Of a stretch of DNA of 64,000 nt, positions 46,423 through 58,947 are shown in pieces. How positions within the stretch are numbered: the stretch's first letter is position 1; the number at the start of each line of letters is the position of its first letter. Position numbers and translations under genes: made by a program. The notes beneath the pieces are model-generated. The model had not been told where the DNA came from, did not search any database, and was given only the letters and a program-made list of their open reading frames with translations. This DNA comes from Amphiduros pacificus (Eukaryota > Annelida > Polychaeta > Phyllodocida > Hesionidae), in contig OX439003.1 in the NCBI GenBank assembly GCA_949316495.1, positions 18,909,198-18,973,197 of the forward strand. Direction: 5' to 3'.

Positions 46423-49400
46423 ATATGCAGAATAGAAACTTTGGGAGAAAAACAACAATTCTCTCAATTTCTGAGGCGCCATTAACCGATTTGATAGAAA
46501 AATCCTAACTCACATATTTAAGATAAATATATCAGTCTTCCAATCGACCAATTATTCGCTATAAACATGGATTTCATGAAGAGAGTGCCACATTAAAGAA
46601 ATAAACTCACTTGGTTAGACTCAATCAGGTCACCAATCAGTCTGAGGGATTATTTTTTTCAACTGATCACATAATCTGCGAAATATCTATGTGTTCCACT
46701 CTCTTACAAAGAACTGTACAATTTCTGTTAATCCTGGTTTAACGCCATTCGAAGATTGTTAAGACATGCATTTGACACGGGAAACAGAGAAACATTGGAG
46801 TTACGGTAAAACACCAAAGCTTTGAACAGTCAAGATATGGAAATTCCCAGCTTTATGTATCAGGTGGTGTTTTATTATTTATCAGCGCCAGAGTTGATCC
46901 CATTTGGTGAAATGGAAAGAAATCATAGCCTGGCCAGACGCGTGATTTCTGTCGACAGAAAAATAGAGTCCGAAATTATGGTGAGATATTTGGCGTGGAA
47001 TTCCATATGGGATTTAGTGGTGAGGTTACCGAGGGTCCGGACAGGCACGACATAGCACAATACATCAATCATTAACTCACAGTCTCCCCAAATTCACTTG
47101 TCAGGCGACTCAGTGTCATGATTTCTGCGCAGTCCATCATATGGCCAGCGATATAAGAAGGGCTGAATATATTAACCCGCGGGAGGGATGACAGTGAGGC
47201 GTATTATGAAGTAATCAGGGTGCGATTCAGGTGGTGGGGACGGGTGGATCTGTGCAGTAATGCCCATGTCAAGCCTTTTGGAGTATGCACACCCGGTGAG
47301 ACTGGATGTTGAGATCTGTCCTGGCGCAATCCGTTGCCGGCGTCAGGCGTGGTCAGGGGGACCGGCTCAGATCTTAACATACCCTCCCCGTCTTCGATGA
47401 ATCTGTCATTCGCGAACGTGCACTCATCAAAAGACATACATGGTGTTCGCTGTATGGGCCACGGCGGTGTATCTGATATCTCGCTCTACTTAGTGGACCC
47501 CCCGACATGCTCAATGGACGCTGAACATGCTCAATGGACGCTCGGGATGAGCAGACGACTCAGTGGACGCTGAAACCAAATAAGCGGCTCAGCTGAGAGT
47601 CTTTCTTGCCAGAGTTATTCGCGGGGTTATTCTGAGATAATTCATGAACTGTCACAAAAGTAAATTGATTTAGGCTTGGAGAGCGGCTCTTTCTAGTGGG
47701 TATGCCCACTGAATGATAAGGGCGCTACCAAAGCCTGACCACTGCCTGGCATTTTAATTCGCAAAAAAAGAATATCAAACCCGCACAGAAGGACGCTAGC
47801 GTTATTGGCGACGTGAGGACGTCTCTTGAGACATAATTAGCGGACAGGGTAAGGCTTCCGCATGCCGGAAGTAAACAACATATCTCCATAACTTATGGAA
47901 GCTGGAGTGATATATTTGTGAAATACGCCTTCTATTATTTTATCAATACTATATTGAATTTATAATGATTTATCAGATCACAAAAAATAACAAATGGAAT
48001 AAAGCAAGCACATTAGATGTGGGTGGTCTTTATGAAAGAATAACAATTCATTTATTTGTGTGCTCTACTAAAAAATTATATAATTCAGAGATCACTTAAG
48101 CATGAATACATTACGTGTAAAGAAATGTTTATGCAATATTCGCCCAACCTAGAGCCACCATGTTTCTATTGCTTTCGCAGCTTGGCTATAGCTACCAACA
48201 ATGATTTTCCCGGTAATATGGGCGCATGCATCCCCCGCTCTTCCTTATTCAACCTATTAAACCTCAAACTGACCCTTACTCCAGCATTCCAGCCCCAAAG
48301 TCTGGTATATTCGCTTATGGGAATGAGGAATGCATTATGAATACGTAGATATCAGAATTTAATCAGCCTATAAACACGCCAACCCTGGCATGTTACTCTT
48401 GCAATGTTCATATTTCTGGGAAAGCGATACATTATTTTGGTCATTGATGGCTAGTAAGACAAACAGAAAGGTAAACAGGTAAACACTGTCCATATAGATA
48501 TATAAACCGTATTTACTATCAATAAGAAAGTTGATACACATATTACTGAAAGTCAAGGTAAAAAGGACTAAAGAGGTAGCATTAAATAGAATATCTCTAC
48601 ATCAAAGGATCACGAATCTGACACAGGAATATCCATAAAAAATCAGAGACAATGTTTGTTGAGCTAGTCATGACTGAATGAGACTATGGTCTCTATCGTT
48701 TGTGCACTCATCACTAAATCTCACGTTTCTGTAGGGCCTATAGAGATTGATACAGATGATATAGTTTATATGTTGACATACTACAGGTTATGACTTTCAT
48801 GAAAATGTGACTTTCAAATATTGACCGTTTTCTTTTATATTGATCAAAAGTACATTGATATTTAGAAAAAAATAAGCTTAAGTCGCCAAATGTAATGTAC
48901 GTTCATGAAAGGCAAAGTGTTAATATACATTAAGGAAAAAAGTCGAATTGATCTTTATAGATTTGTTTTAGTCTACAATGTTGCCCTTGAAGTCTGCACT
49001 AATTTCAGAATTGCTGGGTCTGGAATAAAATAGGGGATTTTTCTCCAACACAGCAATAGTGACAGAATTTGTCTATTGCCCCATTTCTACAAACACATTT
49101 ATCGCTAACAAATAAGCACTTGTTAATATAGAAATCGCTTCACTATGTATATAGCCAAATCGATGGGAACTCCGCAGATTATTTCATTGTGTGAGCATCG
49201 TTAAGGGTGTGGTTAGGGAGGTGAGAGAGGGGATATAAATAGATCAAATCTGGGAAGAGGGAAAATGGAGGTGCAAATTGGGAAATGTGGGTGATAAAAC
49301 GATGCAGCGAAATTGGGAAGGAATGAGATAAATTAATGGAAAAGAGATCTAAGGCTAAGGTCATATAAAGAGAACGGTTGATGAAAATGTGGAATCAGAT

Positions 49401-50735
49401 GGAGAGATCCTTTCTTTTTGTCAGACCCAAGCGAAATACTTCTCCTTGCCAAGCAAGCTGCTGTTCCCCAATGTCAGCTGGGAGGATAATTTTTATTGTT
49501 ATTGACAGGACTCTGCTTCCCAGTCCGTGTTACGCCATTTATAAAGGAAACACTCTTTCTGAGACGCTGTAACGCGAGACAAGCTCACCAGTCACATAAT
49601 TTAGGCAGAAGGCACAAATCCTTCTCAAAACGTTGGCTATGTTTCTGCCATTCCCGTGTTGCATGACAAGAACTTCCTAGGAGATTTGTACGCATTGCCA
49701 AATTACTGGGCGCAACTTGGTAACCTTAGAGTAAAGTGTGTCAGAATATTTCTTAAATGAGCATTAATGTTTATGAATAATCCAATCCATTAACCTGTGC
49801 ACTAGTGTTAGGTAAGTTACCCTGCTAACACAGTTTAAGAAGATTTAATGTGCCACAGTTAACTGTTTTCTATCTCGTATCAATCACTTTTTTAAAATAA
49901 TAATATTACTGTTTGGATTTTAATTCTGTATGAAACTGACCATATCAGCACATTTCATCATTATTCACAATTGTATGTAGCCTTTTATGGAGTTGCGTAC
50001 CTTTGATTTTTTTCAAATTAAATCAAGGAAAACTTTATATAACTGACTTATGTTCAAGGTAAGCATGCTATGGAATTGCTATGGCAAAATATAGCAGAAT
50101 AACAAATCACTTGTTTCAGTCAACACTTTTTATGTCTGCATGTGTATGGTAGAATGCTATTTATATATCCCCTTGTTTAATTATTCATATCTCTCTCATG
50201 TACGTTTACTAGTTTGAGTGATGACACCTGTTACTTGCGAGGTATCAGCTAGTTTGGCGTCGAAGTGTCCTTTCCTTTTTCCCTATTTTACAATAGATAT
50301 CCGATTTTTCAATTGAAACGAACAAATATAACATAATTGTTTTGCAAACACATAAATGAACACAATGTCGAGTGTTAATGATCCAAAAATGATTTCAAAT
50401 AAAGAAAAAAAATTAACAGCTTTTTATTCGTTGGGCAGAAAGACTCAATCCATATCGGAAATAGATAGTCAATTTCTGAATCTCTCAGAAACGCAGTCAA
50501 CAATGATATTGTCAATTTCAATTTGTGATTACCTTAAAAGGAAAGCTAGGAAATGGATATTTCTGCATGCAAAAGGGGCAAGCGTATTTGTTTATGGTGT
50601 AAGACTGACATGAGGTTGTGAGGCTAATTGTATTTCCTATATTTATCGCCTTATATATGGCAGTCACTATCAATTACAGTAAACCGCGTGAACAGCGCCC
50701 AGGCTCTGCGCGTTGTGTGCTGCCTTTAATATTTA
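46423..50735. other. Non-coding region with a CpG-richer island at about 46900-47600
   Basis: The island has many CpGs, a 16-bp perfect palindrome TTTCTGTCGACAGAAA (46946-46961) and a short tandem CATGCTCAATGGACGCT (47507-47542). It is open on several frames of both strands. Possible exons are plus 46834-46981 (acceptor GAACAG, donor ATG|GTGAGA) and minus about 47380-47480 (donor GGAGG|GTATGT). None is strong enough to call. The rest is AT-rich and featureless. Confidence 0.35.
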
Positions 50736-50861
50736 ATGAGTGGGAAATTGCTCGTTGATGAGGAGATGTTTGATATTCGCCAATCTCGATACCCGAAGAC
50801 CAACACTCTGACACATCAACACGCAACCCTTGAAGTGGTCCCCTGGCTTCAATGTGTTTGA
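50736..50861 (+). CDS. Small ORF of 41 codons with coding-like usage
   Basis: An ATG at 50736 opens a frame to a TGA at 50859-50861. It reads MSGKLLVDEEMFDIRQSRYP and continues KTNTLTHQHATLEVVPWLQCV. Composition is balanced and codons look used, in a local GC-richer patch, but there is no family resemblance, splice signal or promoter. It could be a microprotein, an exon read through a donor, or chance. Confidence 0.15.
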   Translation: MSGKLLVDEEMFDIRQSRYPKTNTLTHQHATLEVVPWLQCV

Positions 50862-53309
50862 ACCAAGTCTGAGCATTGTTTCCTTTTTTAAATCACAGAT
50901 TTTTCTCTTTGAACCATTTTGAATCTAATCTTAAGTGGCTTCCCGCCCCCTGACAAATAGAAATAATTAAATTCCGATGAATTAAATCACACCTTAAATT
51001 TGGATAAAATGACTAAAGAGTACGTGTCAGGACACGTTTTGCTCGGGGCCCTTTTATTGATGAAAAAATTACATTTAATGTTTGAAAAACGTGCACAAAG
51101 TAAAGGAAACGTGCAAATAAGTAATCTTTGAACGGAATTTTAAATTCGATAATAATTGTAGTCTATTTATTGATCAATATGAAACGACAAATTGAAAAAA
51201 AATCTCTAAATACAACAAAACACTTCTGTGGAATAGTGGTATGGCTAAGTAATTGAATAAAATGGATAAAATGGAAGGCCCTTAATAGATATTGCGTTAA
51301 GCTTTTTTCCTATTGATAGCCATCCTGTTTTACAGATTTTAGAGCTCAGCACACAAAACCACAATTTACTTTGCTCACCAAATAAAATGTGTGAACGTGC
51401 TCCACACAACACTGTTCGATATTGATATCCCCCAACTTGAATGTGTTTCCAGTTAGGCTTCAGGAATTGCCTGTTAAATATATTTTATCAGAGTCAATTT
51501 ATCAGCTAGTCCCATACACTATTACATTAATGCCATATGAAAATCAAATATCTTATTGAAATAATGTATGCATTTCTTAAATCATTGTGCAACATCTGAT
51601 TCTCCAAGTCAAAAGATTTTCAGGCTCGACCCAGGCACTGCCTTTTTTGTGTAAACTAAAGCACTAAACAGATATTGTCCAAAATACCTCAGATTCACAA
51701 AAGCTCTTGTCATTGTGGACATATTTTATAACGATTTGTGATTTGGGGTAAAGTTATGAAAATCCACAAAATAATAGGAAAGCAGATAACAGAATCGAAC
51801 CAAATATGTGACACAAAGACACATTTTCCACTCTCACTTGAGTGGATATACCATTAAATCCCCCTTGACATCCAATCAGGGCAACGATTACAGGATTGAA
51901 ACAAATCCCTCTTGTCACCCAATCAGAATAGAGTTAACATGAGTGATCTTCCGGTGTCTGGCAAGCAAAGGAAGAGAATTTTATGCTGAATTGCATAAGA
52001 ACTGGGTGATATACATCTCAGGAAGGAATAAAATGTCAGCAAACTGACATTTCCAACTTGTGTCAACTGCTGTTGAGAAATCTGACCAGCAATTTACACC
52101 AAATATCTCCAATCCTATTTGGAGAGGAGTGTGTCCCAATATGTTTTGTTTGATGACATCTCAAATAAAGTATGCTTTCTATATATCTACAGCCTCTGTT
52201 AATTTATTATCATTCAAACAATATGCATAAGTATGTGTAAATATATGTAGTATATCTTATCTTTTCTTAAATAAGGTAGTTTTCCAGATGAATGTTGTAT
52301 TTTTAATAAAAAGTAAGGTTAAGGATTTCTAATTAATATGCACATTGCTGCATGGCACAGAGACCAAGATGACAAGGGAACGATGGCTCACGTGACAAGC
52401 CTAACACGATTGACCTCTGTATCTACCCCCTATCCTATATTCGCCTCCCATTCACCTATGCCCATGAGGCCATAGCCATACTCCCTGATGAAATTCCCAG
52501 CCACCCCTCCCCTTTCTAACCACATGTTTCTGTGACTTACTGGCTTGTTGGTCAGGGAAGCACATTAGCACTTTGAACAAGCGAACACTGTTCACCTTGT
52601 TTCCATTTATCAAGCCAAGGAATTTGTATTCAAATTTGACGCCAATAGGTTACTAATCATAAGATAGAATGCAGTTTTTATATTTGTGTAAGTAATTTCT
52701 ACAGTGATTTTTAGATAAAACCTATTCCAAACTGAATTTGTACTCAGATTATTAAAAACGCAAAAAGATGAATTTATTTGTTGTCAAATATTGTAATATT
52801 TAATGCCTTGGAAATATTTTAATTTGTTCGCTTAAAAAATAAACGTATTGTCCAATTATACTTATGGAGACATTTTGAGTTTGAGTACCAAGTTTGTGAA
52901 GTGTATGCTTGAACACGGTGACAGAGATTGCAGCGACTAAGCCGGTTAGATCCTGACCTGAATATGACCAATCTACCATGAATGATTACCCCTCACACAC
53001 AGCCTAATAGGATAACCTACTCACAAACCTTCAACATCGTCACAGACATTTTCTAAGAGAATGTTCATGACTTTATGCTATTAAGAAAACCAGAACAACA
53101 TATACACGAATAAAAGGCCAATTGGATTATATGTGGACTGATATATGTGGACTGATAATATTTTTGGCTGAATTAAGGGAATGTTTTGTCAGATAGACGC
53201 CTACCACCGATACTCAACGCCCTACTTTTTTCAAAGATTGGCACAGGATATTTCTTTTGCATTATCATATAAACATGATCGCAAATGTTTTATCAGCCTG
53301 CTTTGCCAT
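50862..53309. other. Non-coding sequence
   Basis: No coding-like frame or repeat beyond a short GTGGACTGATA doublet at 53131-53158. Confidence 0.4.
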
Positions 53310-53596
53310 GGGCCGTGACACAGTTGGTTAGAGCGCAAGCTGATTAGCACCAGTTCCTCTGTGGTGATCCAAAGGTTGTGGGTTCGATCCCCGGCCATGC
53401 CGAGATTTAATTCTTGATACAATTTCCCATATGAGCTGAGCCTGTTGTCCTTGTAGATATGTGACTGGGTTGTCATGTCAAGGACCTGCGACATGACAAT
53501 TCAGTGAGGCAGCACTATATCTGCTACAAGTATGTCTCATCACGAAATGACTGAAATAATGTTCAAAATGATTTAAAACCTCAAACAAACAAACCC
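53310..53596 (+). mobile_element. tRNA-derived SINE, copy 4
   Basis: The head GGCCGTGACACAGTTGGTTA has A box TGACACAGTTGG (53316-53327) and an intact B box GGTTCGATCCC (53381-53391). The body matches copy 1 closely (GACATGACAATTCAGTGAGG, TCATCACGAAATGACTG). It ends in an (AAAC)n-type tail (CAAACAAACAAACCC). It has a shorter middle segment than copy 1. No target-site duplication is obvious. Confidence 0.9.
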
Positions 53597-54739
53597 AAAC
53601 TTTAAATACGTTGTTAGTTATCATGAATTACCAAAAAACTACATTTAATATATCAGAATAACATGTAAATAATATGTTTATTACCATACGAAAATATACT
53701 ATAATTATCATTTTATCGAATGTCTATAGCAAACGTGATTTGTATTATCAATATAAATTCCCATATTTTATTCCCATCTTTCCTTATGAAGCATAGATCT
53801 TTGCGCGAATATGGACCATAAGCGATACTTTGTGCAAATTACACATCTACCATTCTGTAAATAACATTTTGAAAATATTATCTGTTAACAATAAATGATG
53901 AATTAAAGTGAATAAATCTGTTGGTGGCATGTCATGAATCTCAGGACGATGAATCTTAGTTTTGTGTGTTCAAACTTCAATCAGTTTGGATCATATCATT
54001 ATGTTATTTGAGGATCTTTTATATGATTCTGTTAATAGAAATTGACATAATGAAACAAAACATAAAATGTTCTGCAATGAGTTGAGCCTGTCTAATATAT
54101 TGCATTTTGAAATGATATGTTTCCCTGCCAACACCGATATCACAAGAGATTTTGCCCTTCATTACAAGCTAAATGTGTGTTTGTGCCGCGATGTCTACAT
54201 TTCTAGCGGTTTATCACACCTCATGTGATCATTTGACGAGTCATCGGGATGACTCCTCTTTGAAGCTTGTCCCCAGACATGTACTCAAAGTAAAAAAAAA
54301 ATCCCTCAAGTGTGAGCCGTATATGAGTTTACATCTCCGTCCATTGAAGCAACTTATTTTGATCACCTCCATCCTCACAGAAAGCTTTTAGTCCCGAGAA
54401 GGGTGTACAAATGAATAACCAGTTTTCGCTTTTATAGCGCAAGGTAAAACATCAAACCGGAGTGGGAGAGGAGCCTTGTTAACAATCTGACACACCCTTA
54501 TAGAAGCAGGTGGCAGAAGTGAACATTCAAAGCATCAAAGCATTTCTCAATTTACATATTTGGCACACATGATATTGTGTTTCATGTTAATTTTCTTCTT
54601 CTTCTTCTTCTTAAAAAAAGATGTAGCTTTAAATGACCATATCTACATATAATTCTACAAACCCATTTGCCACCCCACATAAAGAACGCTGCATCATATA
54701 ATGAGATCATTTTCTGGATAGGGATATTGACCCATTTAC
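53597..54739. other. Non-coding sequence; possible downstream intron or exon of the 54740 gene
   Basis: On the minus strand, an acceptor TTTTTTTTACTTTGAG near 54286 is followed by a short open stretch (HVWGQASKRSHPDDSSND). This could join the 54740-54908 exon in phase, ending at ATGAG|GTGTGA near 54220. It is too weak to call. A (CTT)n run lies at 54593-54611. Confidence 0.3.
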
Positions 54740-54908
54740 CTAATCTTAGCAGATTTCTCAAGAATTCAGGGGAAGGGATATTACTAGTGATGTAGGAAGC
54801 AGCCCTGAGAGCCACAGAATCCTGTTTAGATCGCTTATTATCGCAGAGCTCGGCGAGGTTTAGCACAACTGGTGTGGCAAAGAAATTCAACCAGGCGTAA
54901 TGAGCTGC
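54740..54908 (-). CDS. Candidate internal exon, unknown protein
   Basis: On the minus strand the acceptor ACTGTAACATTTACAG ends at 54909 and the donor TTAG then GTAAAT begins at 54739. The 169-bp exon between them starts in phase 0, ends in phase 1, and has no stop. It encodes 56 residues, with AAHYAWLNFFATPVVLNLAE then LCDNKRSKQDSVALRAASYI and PSPEFLRNLLRL. The mixed hydrophobic and charged helices suggest a cytosolic alpha-helical segment. Codon usage and G+C stand out from the flanks. I do not recognise the family. Partner exons were not found with confidence, although 56746-56985 lies upstream on the same strand. Confidence 0.45.
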
Positions 54909-56745
54909 CTGTAAATGTTACAGTTATGTCCCATGTGAAAGGAATGCCAAATTATTAGGGAACCGCAGATTTGACATCTTTGAGGGGTGGCAGGTGGTCA
55001 TGGCATAACTCACCCTATGTATTGTTATGGAATGAGCAACTGAGATGTGATTTGAGTCCTGAAATAAATCCCGCAGACGTGCATTCTTGCTTGAGCAGTT
55101 ATAGTTTCAGTTAACGACATTTTGATGCAGCGTCCACAACAGAAATGTCCCAGAAGAATAGTGTGAATGAAACCTTCAATCCTGGCTTGATTAGCAAAGC
55201 TCAGTTAGATATCTCTGCTCTCGCGAGACGGACGCATAGGTCACGTGGTGTAGTATCTCGTTGTGACGAGAAGAAGCAAAAGACAGCCTTTCAAATACAA
55301 TTTCGTCTCCAGATGAATCACAGGCTTCTCTCCAATTACATTATTTAAGTGTGGATATTATATATGGAAAATAAAATGCTCACAATATTTTATATGTTTG
55401 CAATAAAATAGCATGTTATCATCTCATTGAATATAAATTGATTGCAAAATTGTCATTAATATGTTTTTATAACACCGCAAGTATTTTCTGCGTTATGTTG
55501 TCCATATATTGTCACAGTAATATTACCTCACTGTTTAATGGAAACAATATTTTATTCAAATTCTAGACAATGTAGGTTGACTCTATAAGGTTAATAGCTT
55601 GGAATCAAACGTTAACTGCATATTCTCTGAGTGTGAAATAGCACAAACAGCGGCCAGGATTCAAAGCTGATTTATCTTTCTGATCACACGTACATTTATA
55701 GACAGCACTATTTATAGTGTACATTGTGTTCATCTCTTACAGAATGTCAGATAAGTAGTATATTTGGATACATTCTATAAATGCCAAATAAAAAGATGTT
55801 GAGATTCCCAACAACCAAAAAGGTATTCGTACAGAGGCATTAAATCTTAGATTATTGAATATATAGCGAGATGGTTCTAATATCTCAATGTTTTATTTGC
55901 AGCACAATGTCACCTTTGATGCTTTATTAGGTGACAAGACGATTCGGGAGTTATTTCTAAACATATTTATTCATGGACTTAGAAAACACGTTTCTATAGA
56001 ATATGTGGGAGTAAACACCGCTATGTTGATGGTATTACCTCAGTAAAATAACCAGTGCTTGTCCTTTCCTTACGCCGTCAGTTTGGAACCGTTATAAGGG
56101 ATTGTTGTGATGACAAACCAGCGTATAACTCACTGGACTCAGACTACATCGCCACACACACAAACAAAGCATAAAGAATCAATAATTTAGCCATTGGGAT
56201 CACTTGGAGTCCTACCATACGACAAAAATGGGTAGGAAAAAAACCGGAATCCCTTGGGAAAACAATGAGTTTTATCATTCAGTTATGAATTGAACAGAAA
56301 TATAACCATTTCAGGAAAGTACATTTCTTTAGTGATAAAACTAGATAAAATTGCACGGTTATAGAATTGTGATAAATTCTAATACTTCACATTTATCAAA
56401 TGGTTATCGTCGCTGGTGCAGAGCACATCTCCCCATTTTTCAGGGGAAGCTGAAGGTGGCATCGTTTTTACATTAATTTTACAAGACCTCAAACTGCAGG
56501 TGTCAGATTCACATTATCACGTGGAAGGGTTTTGTTGTAATACCAAGGAAGTTTACATATTATATTTTAAATCACAACTCCCCAGGGTCACCAAGCTTCA
56601 ATGCATAATCTTAACTAAATCAAGCATAGAGAAGGAAACTATTAAATTGCATAAATTTATTCATATTGGGCAATGCTGATTAGTTTTCACACGCATTCAT
56701 ATAGCTTTCACTTCTTATTCTTATTTTGACGTTAACTATGTTCCC
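54909..56745. other. Non-coding sequence
   Basis: It contains the TCTCGCGAGA site listed at 55219, within a 67-codon plus frame (55145-55348) that has no other support. A minus-strand AATAAA lies at 56656-56661, 85 bases past the stop of the candidate exon at 56746. Confidence 0.35.
55219..55228. promoter_or_regulatory. TCTCGCGAGA palindrome with adjacent TCACGTGG
   Basis: A perfect 10-bp CpG-containing palindrome known as a strong promoter element (ZBTB33/Kaiso-type) in animals. A CACGTG E box follows at 55242-55247. The pairing hints at a promoter, but no transcript start is evident. Confidence 0.3.
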
Positions 56746-56985
56746 TCATTTTAAAGAAGAAAAAAAACATCTATTGGTGAAATCCGTCTTATATTCCATA
56801 TGAGTTAGCAGAAATTGCAGTCTGTGATTCCACTCAGGAAACTCAGCGGGAATGAATGTATAAGCCTCATATAAAAACTCCCCAACACTATTGGTGTCGT
56901 TCCGATCGGGCTGAGTAGTTCTGTTTTTGTCAGGAGAGCATTTGGCAATGGTCAGTTCGGCTGGGAGCATGCGTACATGCAACAT
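56746..56985 (-). CDS. Candidate terminal exon or 79-codon small ORF
   Basis: The minus frame runs from an ATG at 56985-56983 to a TGA at 56748-56746. It can be read whole (79 residues), or from an internal acceptor (CTCTCCTGACAAAAACAG ending at 56921) as a 175-bp last exon. The C-terminal part, SVGEFLYEAYTFIPAEFPEW then NHRLQFLLTHMEYKTDF, has a globular, aromatic-rich look. A minus-strand AATAAA follows at 56656-56661. The upstream side is G/C-rich (GGGGGGAGGGGAGGC at 57000-57014), which could be a promoter. No family recognised. Confidence 0.3.
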   Translation of the reverse strand: MLHVRMLPAELTIAKCSPDKNRTTQPDRNDTNSVGEFLYEAYTFIPAEFPEWNHRLQFLLTHMEYKTDFTNRCFFSSLK

Positions 56986-58925
56986 GAAACATGGCGCCCG
57001 GGGGGAGGGGAGGCTATGCTTTTTGTGCTTCTGGTGCAGGAGAGTTCTTCAGACCAGATCAAAGTCACTTCATCTTGTTGCAAGGAGACCAATAATTCTT
57101 GAGTGAGGATTACTTACAAATTGAGCCCTTGAGTAACACATATTTCCAAAAATATCACAAAGTTGACTAGACATGGAATCGCAGGACGGCATTACTTTCA
57201 TTGCCTTCCGGTTATATTCCCAAGTTAGAAAACAGGCAGTTTAATTTTGTCTTTTATAAAAACGCATCCACATACTTAAATACAGAATAATCTGAAATTG
57301 GGCATATGGGACAATTAATTGAAAAATCAATCTGAATTTAACATAAATCACTGCAAATTGGTAGAAGGTTTACAAACTCTCCAAAATAATTAATTTGTGT
57401 GAACTTAATTTTTCACATGAGAAATACATGAACCCTTATCATAAGGTAACTCTACCAAACCACACCCGTCAAATATGTCTTAACCAAAATGAAACGAATA
57501 TGGTCACTTTAAATGTTTGCTAAGCCAGAGCCCAGAAATAATTATACAGAGTTGATCAATTTAAAGTGAAATGAGCGATGCAGGTACAAAGTGTTGGCAT
57601 GCAGATAGATGGTTACGTGAATTGAATGTTTGTAGCCATTATACCCTGCTTCCAACCCAAACGACCAACACACATGCAGAGAATACCAAGTTCATGACAT
57701 CAGTACACCACCTATATCTCACTCAGTGTTGTGAGTGTTAGTCGCAAATATCTGTGATTTATTTTATACCGACAGAGAAATTTATATTAAATTTGTTTTA
57801 TGTAATCTGCTGTAAGGTGTTCTGTTACATGTCTTCCAACTTCCAAATACTCTACTACAATCTCATTAGGATTGGGACAACTCTTGATAAAATACTGTCA
57901 TGAAAATAGAGCACTGTTCTAGGAAAACTGCCCTCCTTGTTTTTCTTTTCTCCCATTTCAGGATATTTTCTATGGTAAAATAGAAATTTATTTTGTTCAT
58001 CTTCTTATCATAACGATAATGTTTTGCTTTACATCTGCAAATAACCTCAAAATTGCTGCGGTGTACAAATTATTACAAAATAGGGAGATCATTGACACCT
58101 GAGACCAATTACTTAGATTCAAATATAATGACAGTGTTCTCCCAGCGGAGATGACAAAGATATTTCCCTTTGTAATATGGAGCAATATATTGGATGCGGA
58201 TAGAAAAATGGTGTAATGAGAGAGATGTCAATCAACTCATTTAATTTTAGGTTTATGACAGAAGGTTTGAAAATGGCACAAGAACTTTGCACTTGTCAAG
58301 ATGACTTAAAGGCATTTTGAGTGAAAAATATCCAGTAATGTCCATTATATTTAGTGGACAGAAAAGCGTGGACAGGGTGACAGAGTCCAAAATGATTGGC
58401 ATGTACCGAATACAGACAACGTTTTGAACCCAACTGTGGCAACAAATAGCCAACATTCACACCAGTTAACAAATCCAGACTTTAAGTATATTTATACCAT
58501 AAAAACGAATGGCCTCTTCATTATTTTGTTCAAAAATAAAAAGAGCATGATATCTAATATATTAAAAAACAATAGAATTTTTTTATATTCTTTTAATGCA
58601 TTTGCCTATATTTTCATCACTGACAAACAAGATCTTACTGTCTACATGTAATCATATCATACATGTAAAGGGTGAACAGGAGCTGAGTGTTCGTTTTCAG
58701 TCTCTTAAATACTCTAGAGGTATATCCTTTTGCTTACCGGCTACGAACCATAAGATGCACTCTTCTAAAAAGATTTTTCAATGCAGATTCCATACCTGGA
58801 TGTCTTTGTATCCCTGTATCAAAGAATATGATAATGTAAAACAGGTAAAATATGGGCAAGATAAGTGCTAAATCATCTGCAAAGGGATGGAAGATGTATT
58901 GCTATTCAGGTGCAAACATGTTCAG
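56986..58925. other. AT-rich non-coding sequence
   Basis: Apart from the G-rich run at 57000-57014 nothing is recognised. Confidence 0.4.
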
Positions 58926-58947
58926 AGGTCACAGCTTGACCTGACCT
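58926..58947. promoter_or_regulatory. Nuclear-receptor-type half-site cluster
   Basis: AGGTCA at 58926, then TGACCT at 58937 and again at 58942, gives an everted or inverted pair five bases apart plus an overlapping third half site. Such arrangements bind nuclear receptors. Inference from the motif only. Confidence 0.3.
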
